Shown one piece after another: positions 11,921 to 22,853 of a DNA stretch of 64,000 bases (positions are counted from its first letter, which is position 1; the number at the start of each line of letters is the position of its first letter). The DNA lies in assembly GCF_033568475.1 (NCBI RefSeq), contig NW_027331831.1, forward strand, positions 7,440,001-7,504,000, given 5' to 3'. Origin of the DNA: Henckelia pumila. Lineage: Eukaryota > Streptophyta > Magnoliopsida > Lamiales > Gesneriaceae. A program made the translations under genes and the position numbers. A model generated the notes under the pieces. That model worked only from the letters and a program-made list of their open reading frames with translations. It had not been told where the DNA came from and searched no databases.

Positions 11921-12177
11921 ATCAAAGCCGACCTCTCTTAGTACGGTATGGTTCGGGGACGAACCAAGCGGAAGCTGGTGGGCATGTGACGCCCGGAGCT
12001 GAAGAGGCAGGGAGTGATCGCCGGTGCCAAGAGGTTGCACGGACAATGAGCGGCTCCTGGTAGGCTTCTAGGCGGAGGGAGACATGAATGAACTGATCTC
12101 GTGCCGGAATGAGAGGGGATTCTGAGAATGTGTAGGTATGGGACTACATAGTTGAGGAGGGCTTAAAAGATTTCATA
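11917..12177 (+). mobile_element. Cassandra-type TRIM: PBS and internal region
   Basis: TGGTATCAAAGCC (11917-11929) is a primer binding site for initiator tRNA-Met. It is followed by a GC-rich non-coding domain with 'gttcggggacgaacc', 'gagcggctcctgg' and 'ggaatgagaggggattctg', which I recognise as Cassandra internal sequence, and ends with the purine-rich GAGGAGGGC before the LTR. TRIMs of this kind encode no protein and rely on other elements for reverse transcription and integration. The LTR boundary at 12178 is approximate. Confidence 0.75.
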
Positions 12178-12364
12178 TGTACTGCTCATATCAAGAAGGT
12201 GCATCTTCTTTTCGGAAGCTCATCACATAAGAACTCCAAAGTTAAGCGTGCTTGACTTGGGGCAATTATAGAATGGGTGACCCCTTGGGAAGTTTCTCAG
12301 GGTGCGTGTGAGTGAGGACATAAGCACGCTGAAAAGACCCGTCTTGATACAGTGGGTCGTTACA
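12178..12364 (+). repeat. Cassandra-type LTR carrying a 5S rRNA-like promoter
   Basis: From a TG at 12178 to TTACA at 12364. It contains a 5S rRNA-like segment at about 12198-12308: the box A region (GAACTCCAAAGTTAAGCGTG) and the box C region (ATGGGTGACCCCTTGGGAAG) are clear, with the stem end GGGTGCGTG. Cassandra elements are defined by such pol III-transcribable 5S sequence in their LTR. Its start is inferred, since no partner LTR is available to compare. Confidence 0.75.
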
Positions 12365-12369
12365 GTGCC

Positions 12370-15172
12370 CTTCTTGCATTAGAACTCCCCCAATAGCAAA
12401 ATCAGAAGCATCTGTGTGCACTTCAAACTCTTTGCCAAAGTCTGGCAAAGCTAGGACAGGTTCCTTGCTTACCGCTGCCTTTAAGTCATCAAAGGCTTTG
12501 GCACATGCGTCCGACCATCCCCATGGCCGGTTCTTCTTAAGAAGATCCTTCAGCGGTGCCGCTCTAGAGAAATACCCTCTTATGAACCTGCGATAGTAAT
12601 TAACTAGCCCAAGGAAAGAACGGAGTTCGGTTACCTTGGTTGGCGATTCCCAATCCATGATGGCACGAACCTTGCTTTCGTCCATCTTGAGCTTCTCATG
12701 CTCAATAGTGTGCCCCAAAAATTGAACCGTCTCTTGCGCGAAAGAACACTTTTCCTTCTTCACATAGAGCTCGTTCTCTCGTAAGACTTGGAACACTGTT
12801 TGGAGGTGTTGGGCATGCTCCTCCAATGTGTAGCTATAGATGACTATGTCATCCAAGTACACCACCATGAACTTGTCAAGATAAGGGTGGAAGATCTTGT
12901 TCATGAGTGTACAGAATGTTGTCGGGGCATTGGTTAGGCCAAATGGCATGACGAGCCACTCAAAAGATCCATATCGAGTGGTGCATGTTGTCTTGGGCTC
13001 GTCCCCATCGGCAATTCGAACTTGATAGTACCCTTTTTGTAAATCCATCTTTGTGTAGTACTTGGCTTGACCAAGACGATCAAACAAATCAGCTATCAAT
13101 GGGATGGGGTACTTGTTCTTTATTGTTACCTTGTTAAGCGCCCGGTAGTCCACACACATCCTCAATGAGCCATCTTGCTTCTTTTGAAAAAGTACGGGAG
13201 CGCCATATGGTGCTTTAGATGGTCGGATACGTCCGGTATCCAGTAGCTCAGTGAGTTGTTTCCGAAGCTCCTCTAGCTCGGGTGGTGCCATGCGATAGGG
13301 TGCCATGGCGGGCGGCTTGGCACCGGGTTCCAACTCGATCTTGTGGTCGACTTCTCTCCGTGGTGGCAACTCCTTAGGTAATTTTGCCGGCAACACGTCT
13401 TGGTTCTCATCCAGAACCTTCTTGATGTTAGTAGGAACTTCCTCTAACAAAGGAGTGTCAAGGCCATCACCCGAGTGTAACGTGGCCAAGAACGTGGGTT
13501 CGCCTTTCTTCACTCCTTTGGCTACTTGCATAGCTGACAATTGCTTCATTGAGCTTGTCTCGGGTGGAGCACTTGTCGCTTGTATCATGCATGGAGACCC
13601 TTTCTCCATTATACACATAGAGTCTAAGTAAGGCATCGGAATAGCACTTACCTTTCTCAAGAAGTCCATGCCCAGCACAAAGTTGAAATCGTCAAGGGGT
13701 GCCACTGAGAGGTCCACTCGACCGTGCCACGTACCCAAGGACAGCTCAACATCCTTAGCAACTCCATGTAGTCGTCGAGCGGATGCATTCACAGTCTTGA
13801 TCCATCCCGAACCTTGAGTGACATGCAATCCCAAGCGTTTTGCTTCACTCTCAGTAATGAAGTTGTGGGTGGCTCCGGTGTCAATCATTGCCTTAGTAAG
13901 TTTGTCATTGATCTTTGCTTCCACGTACATGAGTCCCTTGCTTGATGTAGTGGTCAATGGCTTGGCTTTCAAAGCATTTAGGATTTGGACGGATCCCATG
14001 TGTTCGGCCTCCGCACCATCAACTTCACCGCCTTCAAGTATGGCCGACAAAGAACCGAGCTTTGGGCAGTTACTCATTGCATGAGGCCCTTTGCATACAA
14101 AACAACCACCTTTAGGGACAAAAGCCTTTTTCTTGTCTTCATAATCGTTGCGTTTGTCCCCGGGCCTCTTGTCGCCGGTCTTAGCTTGGAAGTAGCTCTT
14201 CTTGAACTCCTTCTTTTTTCCCCCACCTTTGCCCGAGTTGCTTACATCTTTCTTTTGCTTGAAACCATCGTTGCTACGTTGGTACTCGGACAAAGATTCG
14301 GCGGCAGCAATAGTATCATCCAAGGTTTTGAGATCTCGTCGTTGTAGCTCTTGCTTGGCCCAATGTTGTAACCCATCGGTGAAGTGGAAGATGAGATCTT
14401 CTTCATCCATCTTTGGAATTTGAAGAACAAGAGTAGTGAATTCCTTGACATATTCAGGGATTGTTGTGCGATGTTTTAGCTCCCTTAGCTTTTTACGAGC
14501 CTCATATACCACATTCTCAGGATAAAAGTGGCGCTTGAGTTCCTTTGAGAACTCTTCCCATGTATCGACTCGGCACAACCCTTTCTCTATGTCCGCATGC
14601 TTGCGACGCCACCACAACATTGCAGTATCAGTAAGATACAAAGTAGCAGTACGTACCTTGGTCGTCTCATCTTGTAATTTGAGACCTTCAAAGTAAACTT
14701 CCATTTGCCACAAGAAGTTCTCGACTTCCTTGGCATCCCTCTTTCCACCAAAGCTCATTGGCTTAGGCAACTCGATCTTAGGAGTTTTAACGGATTGGCT
14801 TCCTCCATCCATGGTAGCAACTCGTTTGCACAGCGTCACATCTTCGCGCATCCCCTCGATGCAAGCTTGGAGGGATTCCACCATCTCTTCAAGTCGAGCG
14901 ATGCGATCGTCTCGTGCTACAATTGCTTCATGGAGCCCTTAAATATCCTCCTTCACTGAGTCAAGTTCCGACAAGACATGGCCCTCCAATGTCTCCAAAG
15001 TATGCTCGGACTTCTCAACTCGTTCGGATACTTCCGCCATAACTTGCTCCCAAGTTCCTTCCCCTCGAGTCTTGCTAGCATCCCGACGCTTCTTGCCTTG
15101 GTTAGGCGCGGTATCCCTTCCGCGGTCTTTCGTCATACCAGATGAACCAGCATCTTGCCCTGCCATGATCAC
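12370..15172 (-). mobile_element. gag-pol part of the chromovirus: gag, protease, reverse transcriptase, start of RNase H
   Basis: In the element's direction: a short N-terminal gag leader, the retrotransposon gag domain (around [15 protein letters not shown] and [13 protein letters not shown]), a CCHC zinc knuckle ([13 protein letters not shown]), an aspartic protease ([12 protein letters not shown]), reverse transcriptase ([28 protein letters not shown] and the catalytic YLDDIVIYS), and the start of RNase H ([16 protein letters not shown]). The frame is open over most of its length, with about one small break near the gag start; then comes the composite insertion. Confidence 0.9.
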
Positions 15173-15196
15173 TTGCGATGAATTGAACCCAACCGG

Positions 15197-15208
15197 GCTT
15201 TGATACCA
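15197..15208 (-). other. Primer binding site of the chromovirus
   Basis: On the minus strand TGGTATCAAAGC lies two bases downstream of the 5' LTR; it is complementary to the 3' end of initiator tRNA-Met. It is the same PBS type as in the Cassandra portion at 11917. Confidence 0.85.
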
Positions 15209-15210
15209 CT

Positions 15211-15635
15211 TGTCACGGACTTAGCCCTTCTAAGATCACGTGCGGCCTTTGCTCCTTGACTACGCTCCTCGCGAGTACTAGCAAAGCAGCCTTTGTTGCG
15301 CAAGTGTGTGTGTAAGTGTTTGAGTAAGAACACAAGAGAGCTTGGAGAATACTTTGTATTGATTTCCAACTTCGTGGTTTACAAATGAGGGCTATCACCC
15401 TTTTATAGTTGAGCTCCCTACAATCTACATGATTCTAGATTCTTCCATCTACACCGATCTAGAGTCTACTTTCTACAAGTTTCTATACAAGTCATTTATA
15501 TACAAGTGTATTCTAGAGAGTTCTACATAAGCCTATATCTTGAATATTGTAGAGACTTCTAGAAGATGCACAACCTCTACCTTGCACCATGCTCTAGAAT
15601 CTTCCGAAATGCGCAAGAAGGTGCCGGTTGTGACA
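15211..15635 (-). repeat. 5' LTR of the chromovirus
   Basis: 425 bp, partner of 6961-7385. A likely TATA motif (CTATAAAAGGG on the minus strand, near 15393-15403) is present in both copies. Confidence 0.95.
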
Positions 15636-16173
15636 ACCCGCTCTAATTTTTATTAAAATTTAATTATCTTCTACTAACAAATAGGCTAAATAACACATAT
15701 ATAATAAATTTAATGGTAATGCACAATTTTTCAAAATTTTAAAAAGTACAGAAATCCCAAAATTAATATAATTTTTAATAGGGTTTACAAGCTAGACAAC
15801 ATAAAAAGTTTTTAATTATTATTCAGAACGAATAAGAGTTTTCAATGGACATAAATTTTATTTTTTTTTGAAAATAAATTAATTGTAATTTTTCAAAAGA
15901 AATCAAGTTTCATCTCGATTAAGAAACGTGTAGTATGAACTAGAGTTTACTTCATTTTCCCCTGTTTTTAACAGAATCGTAGCGTTTGAATCTCGTTTCA
16001 CCTTCAATCCAGATTTTTAGAACATTGCATGACTATAACGCGACCCTAGCAATGAAAAGACTAACAAACGCCAAGAATCGTTTTACCAAAACTGATGTGG
16101 TCTCGGGTTCATGTCACATTTGTGCGGGTAGCGTAGAGAGTTAACAGAAAAATATACGCCACCCTTGCGCATC
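15636..16173. other. AT-rich intergenic DNA, includes the 3' flank of the IRX15-like gene
   Basis: No exon is seen. About the last 100 bases before 16174 should be the 3' untranslated region of the minus-strand gene that ends there. Confidence 0.5.
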
Positions 16174-17295
16174 TTAGCAGAAGTCACTGTCCGTGGTCGT
16201 GGTCGTGGTCGCGGTCGCGGTCGTGATCGCGGTCGCGGGTGGGATCTCGAAATGCCACAACCTCCCCACGGCTTTCACCAAATACTTTTTGCATAGAAAC
16301 CTTTCGGCATACTGCCGCTCCACCTTCCGGTTTACGTCGTGCACAAATACATGCGTCACGCCTGATTTTTTCCGGTTCCTCGCCATCACCGCAGCCGAGT
16401 AAATCGCCGCCATCCTCCCCGGCGCCTGAGGGAAGTACCCCCGCGGCGCGTCCACCATTATCATGTCCCATTCCGTATCATACACTTCATCTGATAGCAT
16501 GTTCAGCGCTAGCCTACATTAATTAACCATATAAATTAATTCCCATTCAAGAAAAGTTGTACTAAATTCTCGGAATCGCAATAAAATCCATTTACAGTTC
16601 AAATCATTCAGCTAGCAAAATTAAGAAGTTAAGTCTCCTTCAATTTTTATTTAGTATGTAGTTCATACTTCATACCACCACGGAACTTTATTTATTGTAT
16701 TGTATGGATCCCAATTATAGATAATTTTAAAACACAAACAAAATTCAAGACGATACCTGCATTTGTGATTGTGGCGCAAGGAGGAATTGTGGACGGAACA
16801 GTGGGGCTCCTCCTGGTAATGGCGGAGCAGCTCATCCGCCTCCGAGAGTTGAGTTGTGTATTTCACGGTAACCGCCGACAGCGTGGGCGCGTCTTTCAAC
16901 ACAGTCTGAACCCACTGGGGATCCTCCTCCAGGAACAACGTGGTGCCTCGCGGATTCAACGCAGCCCACATCAGCGAATCGCGGCCCAGCCCGAAAACCA
17001 AGAAATTGCAAGGCGCCGCAGACCCGAGAACGTCGAACGACACGGTGATCTCGTCGAAAGACTGCTGCGGCACCACGTGCTGCGTCGCGTAGTAGCGAAT
17101 CGCTTCCATCTGGAGCGACGTCGCTTCGCCGGGATCCTTTGTTTCCCACGCGCCGCCCCCTGATCTGCTACTTGAGGTTACCTGCAGATAAGAAAAAACC
17201 AGAAACACGCCGCCGACCAATCCAACCACCAGAAGGAATGTCCTTTCAGGGATGAATTTCTTGTATTGCTGCTTTGGATGACTGATTTTATGCAT
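16174..17295 (-). CDS. DUF579 family protein, IRX15-like (copy A)
   Basis: Two exons, 17295-16757 and 16513-16174, joined in phase 2 inside an Arg codon (TGC AG|G) by a 243-bp GT-AG intron at the same site as in copy B; 292 residues. A type II membrane anchor (about 16-37, LLVVGLVGGVFLVF) precedes a short stem and the DUF579 domain: VPQQSFDEITVSFDVL, PCNFLVFGLG, TTLFLEEDPQWVQ, then MIMVDAPRGYFPQAPGRMAAIYSAAVMARNR in pieces, and VHDVNRKVE. DUF579 proteins act in the Golgi in xylan synthesis (IRX15) or glucuronoxylan methylation (GXM); the VLKDAP and PQQSFDEI patterns favour the IRX15 side. I start at 17295 because homology with copy B begins there, although the frame stays open to an ATG at 17463. 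The normally invariant GLGHDSLMW reads GLGRDSLMW (Arg105), and the tail is an odd Ala/Thr run. Confidence 0.88.
16187..16241. repeat. Hexanucleotide microsatellite inside the IRX15-like A coding end
   Basis: A run of GGTCGT/GGTCGC units near 16194-16241. On the minus strand it is read as the Ala/Thr/Ile-rich tail just before the final DSDFC. Copy B has only a short Ala/Gly stretch there. Confidence 0.85.
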
Positions 17296-19323
17296 ACTTA
17301 AAGCCGAAATCAATGGCTTCTGACTTATAAGTTCAAGTTTGGAAAGAATGAGTTTGAATTGAATTGGAGTGGAAGATAGGGGTTTAGTCAAGGTCAACGC
17401 TGGCGCATTTCCCCACGTGTGCCACAATGTGTGGATCGATGCTTGACGATAAATATTTTTCATAATGTTGTTTTGAAATATTATCTTTTTAGAGATAATA
17501 TGAAATTTTTCCTATGGGGCCATTTTTTAAAATAAAATACTTTCTAGGAATAATTAGAAGCTTTAGGATAAAACTATTGATTTCAAACTCGTTTTTGATT
17601 TATTTAAACTTTGGAGCTACTGATCGTGTATCTCAGCTTATTTGTTACAAGTACAAATAATACTTATATAACTTGTCATATTTAATCATTCGTTTTTTCT
17701 CGTCATACTATTTATTCATTTATTAATTATTTATTTTGCATCAATCAAATCATTAATCATTTATTTTATATCAATCAAATTATTGAATTTAAATTACTAT
17801 ATTACCTTATAAATAATATTATTCATATTTTATTTATTTTTAAAAATAACAAATGATAATTTATCATTTTTATATAAAATTCAATCAATCAAATCACATA
17901 AATTATAATCTATCAATCAAATCAAATAATATATTAACTATTATTTTTTATTTATTTTATATTATATTATATTATATTAGTTACTCAAACCAAACGATAT
18001 CTTATGGTAGTTATCGATTCACATATTTGATCGTCACATATTTGATCGTGATAGTGAAAGTTGACCAAGTTTTCATTACCACTTACGCATTCGTACGGAC
18101 CACTTTTCTCCTAGTTGCATGATGTTGGGTTTCATTCTTTTTATTAACATTTTCTTTTCTTTTTTTGAAAGGTAATATTTGCAATATATATATATATAAA
18201 ACAAGACAAGTATTCCAAAAAGAAAAATATTCAATTTTTCCGCCCAAAGCTTACTTTAATTAGAATATTCATCCATTAATATAAAATAATTTAAGTACAA
18301 AATTATTCACCTTTCCAATATTATATAATATAAAATTTAAATTTAAATATTTTAAAAATATATGGATGTATGGTTGAATCATTAAGGCTCTTCGATTCCA
18401 TCCACTAACAAATTTAAATTCAAATTTTCAGCAAAAGTACACCAATATATTATTATTTTTTTCTCATCTAATGATTTGAATTCTTTATATGTTACATCAA
18501 ATACGAATTTAACGTATATCAAAATTAAAAATTATAAAAAAAATAATAATATATATTAAAAATATATTTAAAAATCTGGGCATGTTCTGATAACCTCATT
18601 ATTAAACCTCTCGATTGTTGTGATAATGCATACCCAATCAAAGGTAAAATTTTTTTAAAATAAATCTTATTGATTTTTCTCTTAAAATACAATTTCAATA
18701 TAATTTAGATTTAAATAATTTATAAAAATGAAAGAGACTTATTTATCTATGCACGCATTTGTATGTAAAAAAATTACACGTATTATCTACATTTTTACAG
18801 AATTTGATCAGGCAATTTTGGGAATTAAAAGTCCTTAAAATTAAAACTAATAATTATATAATTTCGAGAATCAAAATTATTAAAATTCATAATTAAACTG
18901 ATAAATGCTATTTGACTCTTCGTTTTCTATATAATGAATCCATAAAAATATTTCTATTAAAATGTCATGGCAAAAGGAACATCACTTCGTGTTTCAAAAT
19001 CTCCATGATCACATTCAACATCTCCACCCACTAAGTTTTTTTATCCTACAGTGAATTTTTCTCCTAACCATGACACCAATATTCAGTTTGATAAGAGAAG
19101 TTTCAGCAACCAAAAGAGAATGGTCACTCAAACTTCGTCTGATTCGATGCTACCAGTTGCCTACATTTAATGGCAAACAGAATTTCAGCTTGGAATGCAT
19201 TTTTCATGATCAAAAAGTATATTTATTAATTTTTTTTTATCTCCGTACCTACAAAGCCACTTCTAACTCTCTATGTTTTCACTTTATCAAGGGTTCAAAA
19301 ATTCATGGGTCAATTAAGAACAA
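17296..19323. other. 5' region of IRX15-like A and AT-rich intergenic DNA
   Basis: The first 200 or so bases should hold the leader and promoter of copy A (minus strand). About 17690-18000 is rich in 'atcaatcaaatca' units and ends with ACTCAAACCAAACGATATC, resembling the end of the MITE at 50605-50850. The remainder is AT-rich with no exon. Confidence 0.5.
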
Positions 19324-19330
19324 TCTATAT

Positions 19331-19385
<55 letters not shown>

Positions 19386-20322
19386 AACAAAAAAAGTCCC
19401 CCAAATAGAAATAAACAACGTTTCCCACCCAAAAGACATTTTCAAAAATAGTAAAGATATCATAAAATTAAAAAATACAAATAATATATGATTTAATTAG
19501 ATAAAGATAATATTTAATATTCAAAAAATAAGATGTTATTATAAATGATAAAATATTTGATCTAAAAATTTTAAAATATAGATAAAAATATTATTTAATT
19601 TTTAAAAATTAAAATATATATTATTGTGATCAAACAAAATTTATTTTTTATTTTTTGTGTTGGTTGTTTTGCTTAATACAACGAAATTTGTACACCAAAT
19701 TTTACAACGCAAAAAATTCAATACAAGAATTTAATATATCTAAACATCATGGTAAATTAATAAAAAAATATCGCGATAAAATATCATGATATTATTGTTG
19801 TAAATATCATTTTACATGATATTTTTTATACATTTAGCATTTTTATATATAAAAACAAAAAACTCAGCTACAAATAGTTAAACTTAAATTTTGAAAATAT
19901 AAATAAAAAATATGATTGAATTAAAAATAAAAATAAAAATAGTCTTTATACAACATTTATTTTTTAATTTTTCATAAAAATACGATATAATTTTGTTTAA
20001 AAAAATTTCATTATGAATCAAAATTTAATTTAAATGTGTATATATAAAACTCAACAAATATTCAAAAAAATAATAATATTATTAGTGATATGTTATTTAA
20101 TCCAAAATTTTTAAATATACATAAAATAAGATTGTAAAAAATTTAAAAAATAGTCTTTTTTATCAAATAAAATTTAACATTTACTTTTAATATGATGATT
20201 CATTTGTTTATATGCATATATAGATACACGGAACAAATATTCAAAATACAATGATGTTACGAGTAATATATTATTTAATGTAAAAATTTAATAATGTAGA
20301 TAAAAATATAATTGAAGTTAAC

Positions 20323-20364
<42 letters not shown>

Positions 20365-21321
20365 GAATATTCAACAAAATATAATATTTTTTTATCCAAA
20401 AAATTATAAGATATGATTGAATTCAAAACTATATATAAATATAATATAGGATATTCCAGAAATATAATATTATGATTTGAGTGATATAATTTTTTATCTA
20501 AAAATTATTAAAATATAGATAAATATACGTTTTAATTTTTAAATTGTTTTTCATTATCATACTTATAATTTTTTTGTTTATTTAACTTTATATACTTTAT
20601 GTATTATTTTTTGTTAATATAAAGAATATTTTATACTAATTGTACAGAGTTTAATATAACTTATATTATCAAAAAATTATGTATCTATATTTTATTTTTA
20701 TTTTTTTTTATATTTTGCTATTTCAACTTTAAAAATTTTAAATTTTAAAAAAATTATATTTTGTTTTTGTATAGAATACAAATATTTCATGCATCAAATT
20801 TATAATTATTGGATAAATAAATTCCTTATGAAATAATAAAATTTTAAATATACAAAGATAATATGAAGCAGTAAAATATTAAAATAAGACATTTTTAAAA
20901 AAAATAGGGGTGTAACAACTTTTTTTATATAAAAACATCTTAAGAGATGTCAAATAGCTTATTTCAACTGTTTAAAACTGTTTTCTAATAGTTTTCCAAA
21001 CAAATTTACAAAACTTATAAACTTTGTCAAACACTCCTCCAACCACAATGAATTTAAATTGATTTCAATACTATAAGATTTGAAATCCGTTGTGATGACC
21101 TTAATTGTAGTGTAATAAATATCAAGATGAATTTTATTTTATTTTTTAAAGTTAGCTAAACAATGAAGATACATTTATATTGGTAGATTTCAAATCATTT
21201 AATCCAACTCAATTTTAATTTATTTGTATTTTAATTATTTATTCATGCACTCATGTTCTAATAATTTTGCCAAAAATTACGTAAAAATAATACTATGTGC
21301 ATCGCACGGGTGAAATACTAG
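19324..21321 (+). mobile_element. Putative non-autonomous Helitron
   Basis: The right end has a Helitron-type terminus: a small hairpin GTGC-ATC-GCAC followed by GGGTGAAATACTAG, with CTAG at 21318-21321 and then T. The left end is a guess: TCTATATCAATATA after an A at 19323 fits the TC start of plant Helitrons. The interior is AT-rich, codes for nothing, and contains diverged tandem repeats (19440-20560). The 3' end is fairly convincing; the 5' end is not. Confidence 0.45.
19440..20560. repeat. Diverged AT-rich tandem repeats
   Basis: At least four copies of a block 'aatattcaaaa..ataat.atgttatta..agtgata..tatttgatc.aaaattttaaaatatagataaa' occur near 19511, 20055, 20235 and 20449, plus a partial one near 19440. 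Spacing is irregular (about 180-540 bp), as in an old, decayed minisatellite. TA runs at 19339-19382 and 20328-20358 lie close by. Confidence 0.6.
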
Positions 21322-22853
21322 TATTATTAAATAATAACATTGTCTGATATTATAAGATTGACCAATCAATTCAAAAAATTAGCTAATTATATTCCCAGAA
21401 AATTGAAGAACATAAAGAAATAACAAAATGAGCAATAGTATGAGCTACAACGTACATTTGCAGATTTTCGATTATGAAACAACTTCACATTACGATTTAA
21501 ACTCGGTAATTGTCGAACTTGAGCAACAACGGAACTAATATAGCTAAGATCTTCCTCCTGATTTGTGACTGATTGCACCGTCAAACTAGAGTCTGATGAG
21601 ATCTGATGATTTGAAATCCCTATTCGATAACAATCTTCAATCCTTCACTAATGGCTACTAATGGAGATTGGATTGGAAATCGACTTTCCAAATGCAAATA
21701 ACATCTGCCCTTCAGAATTACGAACTACTCCCCCTAGCAAACATATTATACATTGTTCGTTATGCTTTGTAGACTACTACATTGAAGTCAAATGTTTAAT
21801 CTATGCACGCACTCAAAGGGAAACAATTAAATATGCTTTGTCAAGAACAAATTATTAATGTGATGGCCAACATAATTTGGCCCAAAACTAATCTTCAACC
21901 CCACCCAATAATCAGTATCTTGTTGTTGTCTGGCCCATTTATACCCACCCCCTGTCTAATTTTTTGTTAGATCGTGTTACATGTACAATAAAGTTTATAC
22001 ATTAAGTTACAAATTTGAAATTAAAAAACTAAAATGAATACACGTTTGAAAAAAAAAATTCAAATAAAATTCAAGAATAATGTTATAATTTCAAATACAC
22101 CTTACTCAATATTATACGTGTAACATTTTACTTTTTGTAGTTTTTGAGGAACCCACACGACTTAATGTTGTCCCAGTCGATGTGATAACTGGATGAATAA
22201 ATAATTATTTACGTGGTATGCATGTCACATCTAATGATAATAAATAATATCTTGAATTCCCCGCCACATGTTATGTCATTAGGTGACCATTTGTTTGAAT
22301 TTGGAAGAGGCTGATATTCAGTGGCCCCTCATTTCATATTTACCTTTCAAAATCAGAAAAATCTAGTGCATTTCTGTCTCCATGTCTAATTGTAGCCCAA
22401 AACTGATGAATTTATTCAAACATATAGGAACAAACTTATTTCGTAGCTACAAACTCATAAAGTTATACCACTCACTTGACAAAACTTTTGCATTTATAAG
22501 TGGATTATATATTTGAAATAAACAAACATGAAACATGTATACCATATATATTCCAAAACGTAAGTTGAGATTCAGCAATGAAAACAGTAAAAGTAAACTA
22601 GCTCGATTGGTCCACGTTTCCTCATATGTTTACACAACCACTATAAACCACGAGTTGACATTTGTTACCTATTTCCCTGTAAAAAAAAGTATGTTTTTCC
22701 CCCCAAGAAAAGTGAAAAAAAAGAAACCCGCTTTCCTTTCGCCAAAAGGTGTACCAAAAGCGAGTTGCAATAAGGCAACTCCATCGCGAGGCCAAAAAAA
22801 AGAAAAGAAAAAGAAAAAGAAAAAACCATTCGAGGCACACGCATTGCGCATTT
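21322..22853. other. Intergenic DNA between the IRX15-like copies, with the 3' flank of copy B
   Basis: No gene was recognised. The A-rich stretch at 22680-22830 just downstream of copy B is probably within its 3' untranslated region. Open frames on the plus strand from about 22535 to 23182 are antisense readings of copy B. Confidence 0.55.

Larger units (their letters stand above)
9187..12364 (+). mobile_element. Composite retroelement insertion: long LTR (antisense) + U6 snRNA piece + Cassandra-type TRIM
   Basis: A 3178-bp insertion within the RNase H part of the chromovirus. It begins TGAAACGACCC and ends GGGTCGTTACA (near-perfect inverse ends) and is flanked by the 5-bp duplication GTGCC, so it behaves as one integrase-type insertion. 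Inside are three joined sources: a 2653-bp long LTR in minus orientation (9187-11839), an 81-nt piece of U6 snRNA in sense (11840-11920), and a Cassandra-type TRIM portion (11917-12364) with PBS, non-coding internal region and 5S-bearing LTR. No Cassandra 5' LTR is present at its usual place. Because it lies in a young element, it must be younger than about 0.6 million years. Confidence 0.8.
6961..15635 (-). mobile_element. Ty3/gypsy chromovirus LTR retrotransposon (young, interrupted)
   Basis: Minus-strand element with 425-bp LTRs at both ends, each starting TGTCAC and ending GTGACA, flanked by ACCC on both sides (6957-6960 and 15636-15639). Its parts, in its own direction, are the 5' LTR, PBS for initiator tRNA-Met, gag with a CCHC knuckle, protease, reverse transcriptase, RNase H, integrase, chromodomain, polypurine tract and 3' LTR. 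The chromodomain (YLIKWKGLPESEATWE) places it in the chromoviruses; short LTRs and the gag style suggest the Galadriel or Reina group, not resolved. The LTRs differ at 7 of 425 positions (1.6%), which is about 0.6 million years at 1.3e-8 substitutions per site per year. It is broken: a 3.2-kb composite element sits inside it, and there is about one further small break. Without that insertion it would be about 5.5 kb. Confidence 0.93.

Noticed and set aside
12198-12308. A 5S rRNA gene
   Set aside because: It resembles 5S only in the promoter boxes and stem, is isolated from any 5S array, and lies in a Cassandra-type LTR where such sequence is normal.
17296-17463. N-terminal extension of IRX15-like A from an upstream ATG
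   Set aside because: Open by chance; homology with copy B begins at the internal ATG at 17295, and the extension has no recognisable signal.
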